A stretch of 64,000 nucleotides of DNA from NCBI GenBank assembly GCA_019915015.1, contig JAHBBC010000031.1, positions 372,001 through 436,000 on the forward strand. The letters are read 5' to 3'. Shown in pieces: positions 45,777-56,573 of the stretch; the stretch's first letter is position 1, and each line of letters begins with the position of its first letter. Under the pieces are notes generated by a model. The model searched no databases. It was given only the letters and a program-made list of their open reading frames with translations, and was not told where the DNA came from. This DNA is from Auriscalpium vulgare. Taxonomy: Eukaryota > Basidiomycota > Agaricomycetes > Russulales > Auriscalpiaceae. The translations under genes and the position numbers were made by a program.

Positions 45777-48008
45777 ATGTCTCTGAAACTTTCACCCAGG
45801 GATGACGACGACGAGTACCTTTACGGTGAATCCTCAACCTCGCTGGCCCCCGTAGTTCGGTCGACCCCAACGTCTGCGCCCGTGACGCCTATCACACCCA
45901 CCGGTGAGGACTTGTTCTAGAGGCATCGACGACCTTGGCGCCTGTATTCTACTTCTGCCGGGCTCAAGTGTAATATATTTGATGCTCATCTCCGTTCTGC
46001 GCGTGCCTGCCCTTAGTACCAGAGTGAGTCTTAGCAAGCCGAGTCCCAGCACACCTGTCTCACCAGCCGTGATCTAGCGTACCCTTTCCGAAGCGGGAAG
46101 CCTCAAGTGACGCATACACGCCATTAGACACGCCAAAGCAGCCCAGTCTCGCCAATGGAGTGGACGCCATGGACGAGGACGAGCTCCCCTTGCGGGGCAA
46201 GCCGAGTACGACGCCGCCGCCAGAAGTGCATAGTGAGCCTGTGGCTGAAGGTGACGGCGACGCAGAAGAGGCGGAGGCGGAGGAGGAAGACGAGAGCGAC
46301 GAAGTGAGTGCTCGTGCTCGTGTTCGATGGCTGGCAACCTGACTAGGCGTTTTGTGAAGGATATCGAGTTCATTATGGAACCCCCAACGCGCAGCCTGGA
46401 CTTACGGTACGTGTCCTAGAGACTTGCCTCCCCCGTTCTAGCTTACTTCTCCGGCAGACCAAATAGGCCGGCCGCAGCGAGGAACACTAGCTCTACCTAT
46501 ACCCCCAACAAATGTGTGTCCAAACCCATACCTGTGACTATACCTGCTCTATGCTCACCATGAAAACCAGCCGCACCGGGACCCTCACTAACGACGGAGT
46601 ACACGCCTCGCGAACGCGGCACCCCCGTCACCCGCCCCTCTGTCTCTGCCACCCCCGCCCCCGCCCCACCCGCTCATCCACAGCAGCAGCCTCCTGTTGC
46701 CATCAAAACACAATCCGCCTCCACGTCCCCGCAGCCCGAGTCCGTCGCGCGCACAGACGACGGGCTAGACCCGTCGACGCTACCGCCCGTCACCGCGCCG
46801 CCATCCCACCCGGCCATCGACCCGACGCTCCCGGGCACGATCGACGGGCGGCCCGTGTTCGAGGTCGACATGGCGAACCTCGCGGAAAAGCCGTGGCGGC
46901 GCCCAGGGTCGGACCTCAGCGACTGGTTCAACTACGGCTTCGACGAGATCAGCTGGGATGCGTACTGCTACCGGCGGCGCGACCTCGGGGAGGTGGCGAA
47001 CGTGCTCAAGGCGAGCGTTGTGGTGCGTACCGTCCACACCGACGCGTTTGAGAGTGTCTTCCCTGACGGTCCTGAGCAGAACTTCGCGGGCATGCCTGAA
47101 GAACAGCTCGCGCAGCTGCCACCCGAGATCCGCACGATGGTCATGGTGGGCACGAACGCGGTGCTCAACAACAGCGGCGCGGGCCAGATGATGGGCGCGC
47201 CGGGCATGAACGTGAACGCGATGATGGGCCCCGACGTGGGGAACATGAACATGCAGCAAATGATGAACCCCATGATGGTCGGCATGGGCGGCGACATGGG
47301 CATGGACGGCGCGCCTCAGGCGCCACAGCCCGACCAGATGCAGGGCATGCAGGACGGCGGGTTCCAGCAGGGCTACCCGCAAGGCCCGCCGCAGGGCCCG
47401 ATGGGCATGCCGCAGGAGTACATGCAGGTGCGTGGTGGTCCATGATTATCCTGGCTTAGGCAGTGAAGCTGATTGGACGACAGGACCCGGCGATGCAGCA
47501 GCAGATGTACCAGCAGATGGAGGCACCGGTTGCGCCGACGCCTGTGGTGCCGGCCGCGAACCGTGGCGCGGTCCCGTTCAGAGGCAACCGTGGCATGCGC
47601 GGTGTGCGAGGCGCATATGCTGGACGCGGCAGAGGTATACATCGTACATCTTGCATCCCCACGTGCACAAGCTAACGTGGAACTCATAGGTGGTATCCCC
47701 ATTGCACCAGCGCGACCAGCGTCCCCGCTGCCACCGAACGTGCCCACCGGCCCTCGCAATCAAAACAAGTACAAGGACCGCGATAAGGATGCACAGGCGG
47801 TGGACGGGCTGGACTATGGTGGTGGAGGTGGAGGAGGCGGTGGTCCCGACAGAGGAAGCGGGACCCCGACAGGGGACCATGACGAGCGCAGCCGGTGAGT
47901 CAGTCGACTCAGTAGCAGCGCCACATGAGTCTCATGTGCGTGGTTGTATCTAGGAAGCGGAGAGATCGTTCGCCGAGCGATGACCGTCGCGATGTGAAGC
48001 GGCGCTGA
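45777..48008 (+). CDS. FIP1: Pre-mRNA polyadenylation factor Fip1
   Basis: Subunit of the cleavage and polyadenylation factor that tethers poly(A) polymerase. Start MSLKLSPRDDDDEYLYGESS, with acidic low-complexity exons and several introns. The defining Fip1 motif is clear: EVDMANLAEKPWRRPGSDLS then DWFNYGFDEISWDAYCYRRR (around 46861-46980). Downstream lies EEQLAQLPPEIRTMVMVGTN and a long Met/Gly/Gln-rich region (MMGAPGMNVNAMMGPDVGNM), then an RGG-like GRGRGG and an Arg/Asp C-terminus (KRRDRSPSDDRRDVKRR). The last tail resembles the RD/R-rich end of metazoan Fip1 more than yeast Fip1. The 5' exons are small and their exact borders are less certain. Confidence 0.9.
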
Positions 48009-48223
48009 TGGAAATATGAGTAACATCTTCAGGGCTAGCTTGTCATTATATTGTTATTCTATCTGGCTAGTATCTGCCTTTCGTGTGCTATCCTCATTCA
48101 CTGTCGTAACGTTCGTGGTCAGGAAGAATGGGTATTCATTGCATTAGCATCCGGGAACATGGAAGGCTACATGTACTGGAGCATAAAATCGTAAAATACA
48201 GGAACTCTAGGCCGAGCATGATG

Positions 48224-49666
48224 TCATGCAGTCGACGCTGCACGGGCAGTCCGTACGGCGCCGCCTCCACCTGACTTTCTCTTGCCACCACGCGATCCGC
48301 GCTTATTATTTTTGGGCTTGCTCTTGCACTCATCGCAGTACCAAGAGCCCGTGGGCGCGACCTGGAGCCCGATACACGACAAGTGGAACTGCACAGAAAA
48401 ACGTCAGCGATATGTCTTGCATTCACCAAGGCCAAACATCACGCACCCATTCGCGCACGCACTCGGCGTCGTCGCACGCGACCATCTCCCCAAAACTGCC
48501 CATATTGCACCAGCAATATACCTTCCCGTCGTCGCCCTCCGCAGCATCATCTGCCTGCTCACCCACATCCATCGCTCGCGTCCCTGCGAGGCTCACGCCA
48601 CCGTCGACGCCTGGGCCCACAAGCGCGACGGGCGGGACGATGTTGCGCGCAACGGGCATCCCGGGGCCCTGCAGGCGCTCGTGTACAGGGCCGGACCAGC
48701 CCGGCAGCGCGGACGGGTACGCCGGTAGGGAGGGGTGGCTTGACGGGGGCGGTGCGGAGAAGCCAGGGTCCTTCGCGGAGGTGTCGGTCGGCGTCGACGC
48801 GGTTGGGCGTGCGCGGCGCTTAGCGCCGCCGCCGTTGGTGCGCGCGGTGGTGGTGGTGCGCGCGGCGGGGTGAGGATGTTGAATTTGGGCTGCGTATGCT
48901 AGTTGGTGGGAGGTGACGGAGAGGATGGACTCAGTGGGCGAGGCGCCACGATCGACTCTGCTAACGAGAGGAGAGGTCAGTTGTATGTGGTGGCGTGAAT
49001 AGAGGTGGGGACGCACTTCCTGGCGCGACTGCCGTTCTTGGGGCGCTGGGAAACATCGACGATCCGCTCCCTGCGCGGTGTCCTGCCGCTGGCGGGATCT
49101 GTGTCGTCGTCGCGTGTTCCGCGCTTCCGCTTGGCGGGCGTCGAGTCGTTGGCGGAGGAGGTGAGCAGAGCGCCCCTGCGCCGCCTGCCACCCTCGTACA
49201 TGGAGACGGGTGCGTAGGAACGGGGGGCGACATGGGGGTAGACGGTATGCCTCGCGAGGACGGATGTGTCGAAGTTGGGGACCTGGTGCAGCAGGGCCGT
49301 CATGTGCTCGTGGTGGTTCTTGAGCCCGTCGGCGGCCTGGGAGGCGACGCGAATCTTGTCCTCCCCACCGAGCTTGAGGCGCGCAGCCTCCTCCGCGATC
49401 TCGCCGAGAAGGTAGAGGCGCTCCTCTTTGGGTGTGGAGTTGCTCTCGATGAGGAAGACAAGGCGGTTGATCTTGGTGATGATGGCGGCCATGGATGCGG
49501 AGAGGACAGCGTCAAGCTCGCGGAGGTCAGCAAACTGACGGGAGATGTCCATGGGGATGGTGTCGAGGGTGTGTGTGTACTCGGAGAGGAGGGAGAGGGA
49601 GTAGGCGGTCTGGATGGCGTGGGGGTTGGTGGTCATGGGCATCGTGGGCGACGGGCGTTGTGGCAT
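48224..49666 (-). CDS. ING-family PHD-finger protein (Yng/Pho23/Png-like)
   Basis: Subunit type found in NuA4 or Rpd3 histone-modifying complexes. The ING N-terminal helices are visible: YSLSLLSEYTHTLDTIPMDI, SRQFADLRELDAVLSASMAA, KEERLYLLGEIAEEAARLKL, and ALLHQVPNFDTSVLARHTVY. A long disordered basic linker follows. The C-terminal PHD finger reads KVYCWCNMGSFGEMVACDDA, ECVREW-FHLSCIGL and GSWYCDECKSK, with all zinc ligands (Cys4-His-Cys3) and the aromatic residues for H3K4me3 binding. An intron falls exactly between REW and FHLSC. The basic tail is KKPKNNKRGSRGGKRK-like. Which of the fungal ING proteins it is cannot be decided by eye. Confidence 0.93.
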
Positions 49667-50105
49667 GGTGGACGTCGACGTCGACGGGGGAGAGCTGAGG
49701 CGGGGGCGGGGGCGGGACTGGCGCTGAGAGCGTTCGTCTTTTCCGACCGGCTCAGCGGCCCGCCGTCTTGGGAAACCCCTGGCGCGTGATCAGACGCGTC
49801 GCGTCGCGCCAATATATGCTCCCGTTGCACCGCTTGCCATGTACAATAGCGTTGCTACCCCTCGCTTTTGTTTGTCCCATACGAGCATGATAATAATTAC
49901 AGTGCGATAGGAAATGATACAGTAGTGCATGCGCGCGTGCTATCCATACAATGCAGAGAAAGGTCGAATAGTGTGTGTGCAGCAGTGGTCAACACTGCCG
50001 CGAGACGGTGCTCCTCGCTCGTCGTAAACCCCGTTAGATCCATAGCAAACTGTCCGAGAGTGCTCCCTCAAAATTATCATCGTCCAACTGAGAACGCCCC
50101 TCCCC
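49667..50105. other. Intergenic region upstream of the ING gene
   Basis: Promoter of the ING gene and 3' UTR of the small 69-residue gene. It starts with the palindromic GACGTCGACGTCGAC at 49671-49685, five bases before the ING ATG. No gene seen. Confidence 0.5.
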
Positions 50106-50315
50106 CTACTTCTTGCTCGCCTTCTTGCCAGAGGTGCCGCCATTGCTGGCCTGGCCCGACTGCCCGCTCTGCACCATCGAGCCGAGCGCGGCGTACATGG
50201 CGTGCGAGTCGCGTGGCGACTGGTGCATGGTCGCAAACGCATGCGGGGCGGAGGGACCGGTGGGGAAGAACCCGGCCGCGGATACGGAGGAGGTGGTGTA
50301 GCCCTGGGACGACAT
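50106..50315 (-). CDS. Small Ser/Gly-rich protein of unknown function (69 residues)
   Basis: Single exon. The protein starts MSSQGYTTSSVSAAGFFPTG and ends GQASNGGTSGKKASKK, with a His/Met-containing middle (AFATMHQSPRDSHAMYAALG). There is no signal peptide or membrane segment. Support for a real gene: a TATATA box on the minus strand at 50495-50500 about 180 bases upstream, a long AT-richer 5' leader, and a clean compact frame. The frame stays open far upstream, but that part lacks coding character, so I start at 50315. No function can be suggested; it could be a small nuclear or cytosolic disordered protein. Confidence 0.55.
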   Translation of the reverse strand: MSSQGYTTSSVSAAGFFPTGPSAPHAFATMHQSPRDSHAMYAALGSMVQSGQSGQASNGGTSGKKASKK

Positions 50316-51109
50316 GGCGAGTTCGGTGGTAATAAGGAGTGTCGGGTGGGAATTAATGAATGATGCGAGGATGTGGGAGAGCAAAAAGTGATGGATGATG
50401 GTGAACGGAGGATGCGACGGGATTATTGGATGGATGGGCGCGCTGCGATGTAGGCAAAGCCTGACTGGGGAACAAAGGGTTGCGGGCGCGATGTATATAA
50501 GACGGCGGGTGGTGAGGCGTGTGCTCGGGAATGGAAGTGCGCCTAATTGTGTGCGGGAGTGCGGAGCGCGCTGTTGTTTGCTGTGGGTGCTCTTCGCAAC
50601 GGACAAGTGGGCCTTGTTGTTCCCTTTGACATTCCCTATTGTGTTGCATTATATACGCGCAGCTGCGTGGCCCAAGCAGGGCCGGTAGAGAAGGATGCCC
50701 ATTTTCGTTGTGCATGCGAGTACAACAACATACGTTTTGGGAAGGTGCGTTGTCTGGGATAGGCAGGTGGGCATACGCGCGAGCTCTTAGCCGGAGCGCC
50801 CGCTGATGCGCCCATCGCGCGCCTGCCTTCCCGGGAAGAAGGGATGTTCACAAATGCGTGTATTCGACGTGCACCGCTAACCAGAGAGATGTCCCAGACA
50901 ATGAAATCAACGTAACGCACGTTGCCGTTCATTGATAATTGCGAATAAAAACGATGCGAGTAAGGTGAATGCACGACGACAGAAAGAGTGAATGAGTCCA
51001 CCATGCGAGACGGGAAGCAGACTTACAGAAAGCAAGAGGATGATGCACGACTGTACAGAGATACCATGCAAGAGGGATGCAAAAGGAAACCAAGGAACGG
51101 AAGGCAACG
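50316..51109. other. Intergenic region, promoter of the 69-residue gene and 3' UTR of the TBC gene
   Basis: No supported gene. It contains the TATATA at 50495-50500 for the minus-strand small gene. A 122-codon minus-strand frame (50636-51004) has no features and is not called. Confidence 0.5.
50495..50500 (-). promoter_or_regulatory. TATA box of the small 69-residue gene
   Basis: TATATA in GATGTATATAAGACG, about 180 bases upstream of the minus-strand ATG at 50315. Confidence 0.45.
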
Positions 51110-53383
51110 CTATAATAGCGCCTGCCCATCTTTGCCGGATGCGACAAGGCCCTTCCACTCCGAACGCCACGAGACCATGTCAGCCCGCAGTTTCTTGTTC
51201 TCGAGCACCTTCGCAATCCAATTCAGCATCGCATCCTCGTCCTCGGGAACGAAGAAGGAAGATAATAGCGAGAGCACCGTCTCGAAATTCGCGGATTCTG
51301 CCGTTATATGATCTGTGCACGGAACCGTAAGTCCCGAGATTTAATTATGCATCGGACATAGCGCGCTCACCCCGATATGCCCAGATTACTGACACAGCAA
51401 CCACAACAAAAAGATCGGGGCCCTCGAGGAGAAACGCGTCCCACAGCCGCAGGAGCGTCTGATACGGCACGGAGTTGGCAAAGAGCGTGATATACCACTT
51501 CGTCGCGTACGATGTCGTGGAAATCATGTGCGTCTTGAACGCTGCGTAGACGCCAGGCATCAGATCCGCCGTGATGCGCTCTTGAACGTAAATCGCTTCG
51601 AGGAGGCCCGGGAACCCAGGGCTGAAGATGTCGTGCATGTGGAACGAGTCGTGCAAGTGCACGAGCGACGCGTATGCTCGCTCAGGGGCGAAGTAGCAGA
51701 GGAACATAGCCGCGATAGGACCCATGCCCTGGCAGTAACCGCACCGATTGCACCGCAAGGAGAAACTGTGCAGAACGTGGAACAAGGAGCGTTGGCTGAG
51801 CAGGCGCGTTGTAAGTCCGCGTCGTTCTGATGAGAAAGTGATGGTTGACGTACCCGAGACCGTATCGAGTGCGGAACATGACGTGGCCGCTGATAGTCCT
51901 AGGCACATCCAAATCGATCTGTATGTCGTATTCTGAAGGCTTGTCCAAGGCTTCTCGATACTCCGCGGTGAGTTGAGCCGTCTCCTTCTTCCCAGAATGC
52001 CCGTGCTCGTCGATGAGGGACTGCCAAGCGGCCATGCGCCAGCGATCAGGGATGCCCTTGAACACGCGCCGGCGTAACTTGTGCTCCTTCGTACCCTTGA
52101 TGTTCCAGAGCTCGACATTGCCGCCGTGATCACGGACCCTCGGCTCCAGCATCCGCCCCCACTTTTCCATGCGCTCAGCTTCGTTGGCCGGTGGGGATGA
52201 CGGGGGCAGGCTGGAGAGCGTCTGTGCAGCTGCGCTGCTAGTAGTGACGGGCTTGCCCACGCGCGACAGCGTCTTCAAGAAGGCTGAACGAGGGAGCAAG
52301 ACGAGACGGTCGTGTGAAGGAGTTGTGAAGAAGCCGTATCTGAGCAGCCATGGCGTCAGCATGTCAGCGGAGGGACACGAGGAGGAACACTCACCGATCG
52401 ATACTAGCGAACATGGCGATCTCTCGCGGGGTGAGCTCCCTCGTCTTCTCACTCTCGTCTCCAACTGCGTTCGCTGCGAGCAGCTCGCTTTGGCGGCTGC
52501 CGCCGACACGGGCGCGCGTCCGCTCGACGCCCTCATCGAGCCCGTCGCCCTTCACACCACACACTTCTAACTGAGCGTACGTGCTGCGGACATGGAAAGA
52601 GTCCGGATCCTCTCCTTCTGATGGTGCTATCGAAATGTTGCTCGTCTTCGTGTGTAACTGAGGCCCAGCGGATATCGATGTCTGATGGGTGTCCGGCGTG
52701 ATGCGGCTCGTCGGGCGGCTTGAGGTAGCGCGAGAAGACGTGCGGCGCGAGACAGAGCCGTTTGGAACGAGGTGGAGGGGCGGTGGGGGGCTGTGGGTAA
52801 TCTCCGAGTCGCGGGAGCGCGAGGACGGGCGACTCTGCGGGGGGCTGGGGCTGAGGTATCGCGGTGGTTGGCCACCGTTGCTGTCAAGCGACCGTTGCTT
52901 CGACGGCGGCGTGGTATGGCTGGATCTTCTGCGCGAAGGGCTGGGAGCGGCGTGCGAGCTGCTGACGCGTGATTTAGGTGGTGGCTCGTCGACAAATGCG
53001 ATGTAAGGTGAGCTGGTGGATGACGCCCGGCTGTCCGCGGACACCCTGTTGTTCATGGGCGTGCTCGAGCGGCGGCTGTCGGAGATGATGCTGTAGTACG
53101 TGCTGCCTTCATGAGACAGTTGGGAGGTGTTGGTGTATGAAAAGTCGTGGCCGCCGTCGGTGTCTTTCTTCGGGCTGTCGTCGGGCCATACCATGGTGTC
53201 GTCGCCGTACATCGAATATATCTCGATGGTGGTCTCGGAGGGGCAGCGGTCGTGGTCAGGGGTCGAGGAATGGCTGAGCTCCGGGGTAGACGGCGTGGTA
53301 GACAGTGAAGGCGGCGGGGGGCTTGAGTACTTGGAGTTGTATTGAGGAGTGGGCGGGACGAGGACCAAGTGTGGTGTCTCCAT
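51110..53383 (-). CDS. TBC-domain Rab GTPase-activating protein
   Basis: The N-terminal ~330 residues are disordered and Ser/Pro/Arg-rich (METPHLVLVPPTPQYNSKYS). The C-terminal TBC domain carries FKGIPDRWRMAAWQSLID, the arginine finger in DIQIDLDVPRTISGHVMF (normally IxxDxxR), the glutamine finger in RCGYCQGMGPIAAMFLCY (YxQGM), and HMISTTSYATKWYITLFANS followed by LLRLWDAFLLEGPDLF. Both catalytic fingers are intact, so it should be an active GAP, but the target Rab is unknown. The end is KGLVASGKDGQALL with stop at 51110-51112. A short segment (EHPPLRYGLGYVNH-like) between the R and Q fingers contains an intron. Confidence 0.9.
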
Positions 53384-53765
53384 AAAAACGGGATGTGCGC
53401 GCAGCGGGTAACAGAGAGGGACTGAAGGGAGTAAAGAATGACTGGTGGATGGGCGCGAGGGTAATAAAATGACGAAGGAGGGCCCGCTTCTTGCGTCGCA
53501 GTCTGGGAGAGAAAGGCGGCTGCAAGCGGAGGAACGCCCCGGCTAATTCCTTTGGCCAGCACGCGCCGTGCACTTTGTCTCATTCGATCATGTCGTCTGC
53601 AGCCGTCTCGCTGCGTCGTGCGACACGTCGTGTCGCGACAGTCATTCAAGATCTCTCATATCCCTGCCTGATGTTTACAATTCACGATTCATTCGCACCC
53701 CCGTATCAGTACACGACTGTCAAATATACCATCCGCCAGCGCTACCTGTCCTAACCGCGACTGAT
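53384..53765. other. Intergenic region
   Basis: Between the TBC start and the quinone reductase stop, both minus strand. Promoter of the TBC gene; no gene or clear box recognised. Confidence 0.5.
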
Positions 53766-55137
53766 TCACTCATCTGCTACCTTAATGAGGAGCTTCCCGG
53801 TCGTCTTCCCGGTAGTCAGGTCACTTTGGGCTTGGCGTACGCCCTCTGCCGTGAACGGATAGTCCTGGAAGATGTTGATCTTCAGCTCGCCACTGGCCAC
53901 GAGCCTGAACAGCTCTGCGCTATATCGGTCGCGCTCTTCCACGTTCGTGACCCAGTTCACAGCGCTTGGAGGATGGTTGGCAGTGGAGACGCTAGGACAA
54001 CTCAAAAACTCACGTTGGGCGTAGCAGCTTGACATTCTTCTCTGTCAGCTTGAACAGTGGGACCGGAGGTACAGGGCCCGACGCGTTTCCGAAAGACACA
54101 ATGGTCCCCTTGCGCTTGATGTACTTGAAGTCATCCTCGAAGCTGAGGAAAGTGACGGCTATCATTAGCCCACGGCGGCAGGGAACAGACCATTGACACT
54201 CACGTATCCTTCCCCACACCGTCGTATATCACGTCGACTCCCTCACCGTTCGTGATCTCCAAGGCACGCTCAACCACATTCTCAGAGCGGTATAAGATGA
54301 CGTGGTCTGCTCCGTGAGCTTTCGCAAGCGCTGCCTTCTCTGGTGTCGACGTTGTTCCGATGACCGTTGCGCCGCGCCCCTTGGCAATCTGCGCATGTAG
54401 CAAGCCTACACCACCAGCGATGGTGTGGATGAAGACAGTATCGCCCTTTTTGACGTCGTAAGCTTCCGTAACCTGGCCCAGCGCCGTAATGCCCTGCAGG
54501 ATGGCCGCAGCCGCGACTCTGACTGGGATGTCGTCGGGGACAGGGAAGACATTCCCGTCCCATGGGACGGATACATACTCCTTTAAGGAGCCAGTCACAT
54601 CCTACGAAGTTGTGAGCGTCACTGTGCTAGAAAAGGCATCTAGCACGTACGATTGCGACTTTACTGCCCTTTTTAAAACCACGGCCCTTGAAGGCTGCGC
54701 TGTTGAGCACAGACTCGTCCGTCGGCAGCTCAACAATGACTCCTGCGACTTCCTTGGCGATAGGAAGGGGGAGAAACGTAGGGGGATAGAGCCCCGAACT
54801 TTATCGCACAATGTGAGTTGAAATCGCAGGAAACAGCGACGGGTATACGTACCGCATATAGGTGTCGATAAAGTTCACCCCTCCATATACGATCTGGTTT
54901 GATGGTCAGCATGATAGCCTTCTCACACCGCCAAGCCGTCAAAAGTGCCATTACCTTCACAAGCAGATCCGTCGACTTCACCTCAGGAAACGGTAAGGAA
55001 AGCTCCTCAATGGCCTCGAGGCCGCCCGTCTGCTTGATTCCGACACCTTTGATGGTCGATGGATATGACATGGCTGCTCTGGACGAAGTGGAGAGATGGC
55101 GACCGATGTGAGAGAGGCGGAGAGCCGTGGTTCGCAT
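53766..55137 (-). CDS. ZTA1: Zeta-crystallin-type NADPH:quinone oxidoreductase
   Basis: Medium-chain reductase that lacks zinc and reduces quinones with NADPH. The N-terminus (MRTTALRLSHIGRHLSTSSR) looks like a mitochondrial presequence; a second in-frame Met (MSYPSTIKGVGIKQTGGLEA) would give a cytosolic form. Motifs: YGGVNFIDTYMRSGLYPPTF, the nucleotide site VFIHTIAGGVGLLHAQIAKG (AxxGxxG type, here AGGVGLL), IGTTSTPEKAALAKAHGADH, DVIYDGVGKDT, and SFGNASGPVPPVPLFKL. The C-terminal end is GRVRQAQ-like with TTGKTTGKLLIKVADE. About four introns. The frame is open upstream to 55209, but the first Met giving a presequence is 55137. Yeast Zta1 helps in oxidative stress. Confidence 0.9.
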
Positions 55138-55709
55138 GACGGCCGGCAGTGGGAACTGACCGCGACTACCAGTGCCAACTATTGCGACATCGGTCACGAT
55201 CGCGCCCACCTTGAGCCGTTCCCCAGTCTAGCATGACTGCGTACGAAGAACCGCAAGACGTCTCGTGAGAATACTGAGCGTGCTGCGTTCCATGGCAAGT
55301 TGTTGTTAGCGCGGACAAGCCCCGCGGACAAGCCCTCCGCCGGCTCTGGAACCGGCCTGCAGGCGCACGGGAGATTCACGCGACATGTCTTAAAAACCTC
55401 TCTTTAAGTTTCTGTCTCCAACCTCTCCAGAGCACAACAAAGAGCCTTCCATTTCACTCGATTGCGGGTCATTAATAAGTACATGGACGGAGCATCAAAT
55501 TTGGCGGAAAACGATCTGATTCTTAGTCTTAGATTGTGGTAGCATCCGACTGAAAATCGCAGCTACTGTGTGACCGTGAAGGATGATTGTCACATTTCCC
55601 AGGATGAACAAAGCTCACCGAATGTGTGAAATAAAATGCACGATTGGATTGATGCTACAGATGGGGTGGGGACGACATGTACTTATGGGATATCAGGAGA
55701 CATACTAGC
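55138..55709. other. Intergenic region
   Basis: Quinone reductase promoter and prefoldin 3' UTR. I looked for box C/D or tRNA-like elements around 55500-55640 and found none convincing. Confidence 0.5.
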
Positions 55710-56282
55710 TCATTGCCGAGGAGCGCTATTAAACTGTGACCGCGCCTTGATCAGTGCGCGAATAAAGAAGTAAGCTTGACACCTACAATGTCGCGTAGTT
55801 GAGACTGTGCGTCGTTAAACTGCTTCTCCAGATACTTCGACTACGCAGGAGATCAGCGAGGGTCGACCTAGCGGGCATACGAGTCTCGCACCTTTTTATT
55901 GAGACTACTGATATCATCCGTTAAGCCTTTCTCCTGCGCTTTCAAGTCCTTCTCCATCGCCGGACGCGGCTCCATCATGAACCTGCCAGGACGGTCAGTG
56001 CGGCGCGCCGAGCGGCAAATGCAACACACATTTTGCCAACACCTTTGTACAGGTTGACATCTCCTTCCATGTGGTTGATTTCATCAATAGTCAGCTGGAG
56101 GATCCTGCGCTCTCGCTCCTTCGTACTAATCTGCTGCCGTGTTAGAGCGAGCGACTTTTGCGATTGAACAGCCGTTTGCTGGATTTGAACCAAGATCTAC
56201 GAAAGACAGCATCGAACGAGGGTATACAGCGACAATATTAGACGCTTACCTTGCGCAGAGTATCATCTGAGAGAGATGCCAT
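55710..56282 (-). CDS. GIM6: Prefoldin subunit 1
   Basis: About 126 residues of a beta-type prefoldin subunit, part of the hexameric chaperone that delivers actin and tubulin to CCT. Start MASLSDDTLRK, then an intron and the coiled coil ILVQIQQTAVQSQKSLALTR, QQISTKERERRILQLTIDEI and NHMEGDVNLYKGVGKMF (the central hairpin). A second coiled coil follows (MEKDLKAQEKGLTDDISSLN, KKSKYLEKQFNDAQSQLRDI). After a last intron comes ARSQFNSAPRQ with stop at 55710-55712. The length and order match PFD1. The start is 291 bases from the divergent SNU114 ATG, so the two share a promoter region. Confidence 0.92.
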
Positions 56283-56573
56283 GTGTGAGGGTTCGCTGAG
56301 GCAGAGTCTAGACGGACAGTCGCAGTTGTTCAATTGGCGGTGAATCTCAATATGGCGCGTGGGAAGCTCGACGCGTCCGCGTTCTGCGAAACCTTCGACT
56401 TCGCCACTACAGCGACGCCCTTGGACTTGGATAGTAGCCAGGCTTGCTTACCCTTCTTCCGCGGGCACATCCGCCGCGCTGCAACTCCTGGTCAACCGCA
56501 ATCATTCAGGCCCCTCCGTCACTGCGCTGCCACTGCCCCACGCGTTCATCCTCTGTGCCTCCTACCTGCCTAT

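Noticed and set aside
48995..49789. Plus-strand frame of 264 codons
   Set aside because: Antisense to the ING gene, whose helices and PHD finger are clear on the minus strand.
50636..51004. 122-codon minus-strand frame
   Set aside because: No features and no conserved look; likely chance.
55500..55640. Possible box C/D snoRNA-like elements
   Set aside because: GATGA- and CTGA-like strings occur but are not spaced or paired with a terminal stem.
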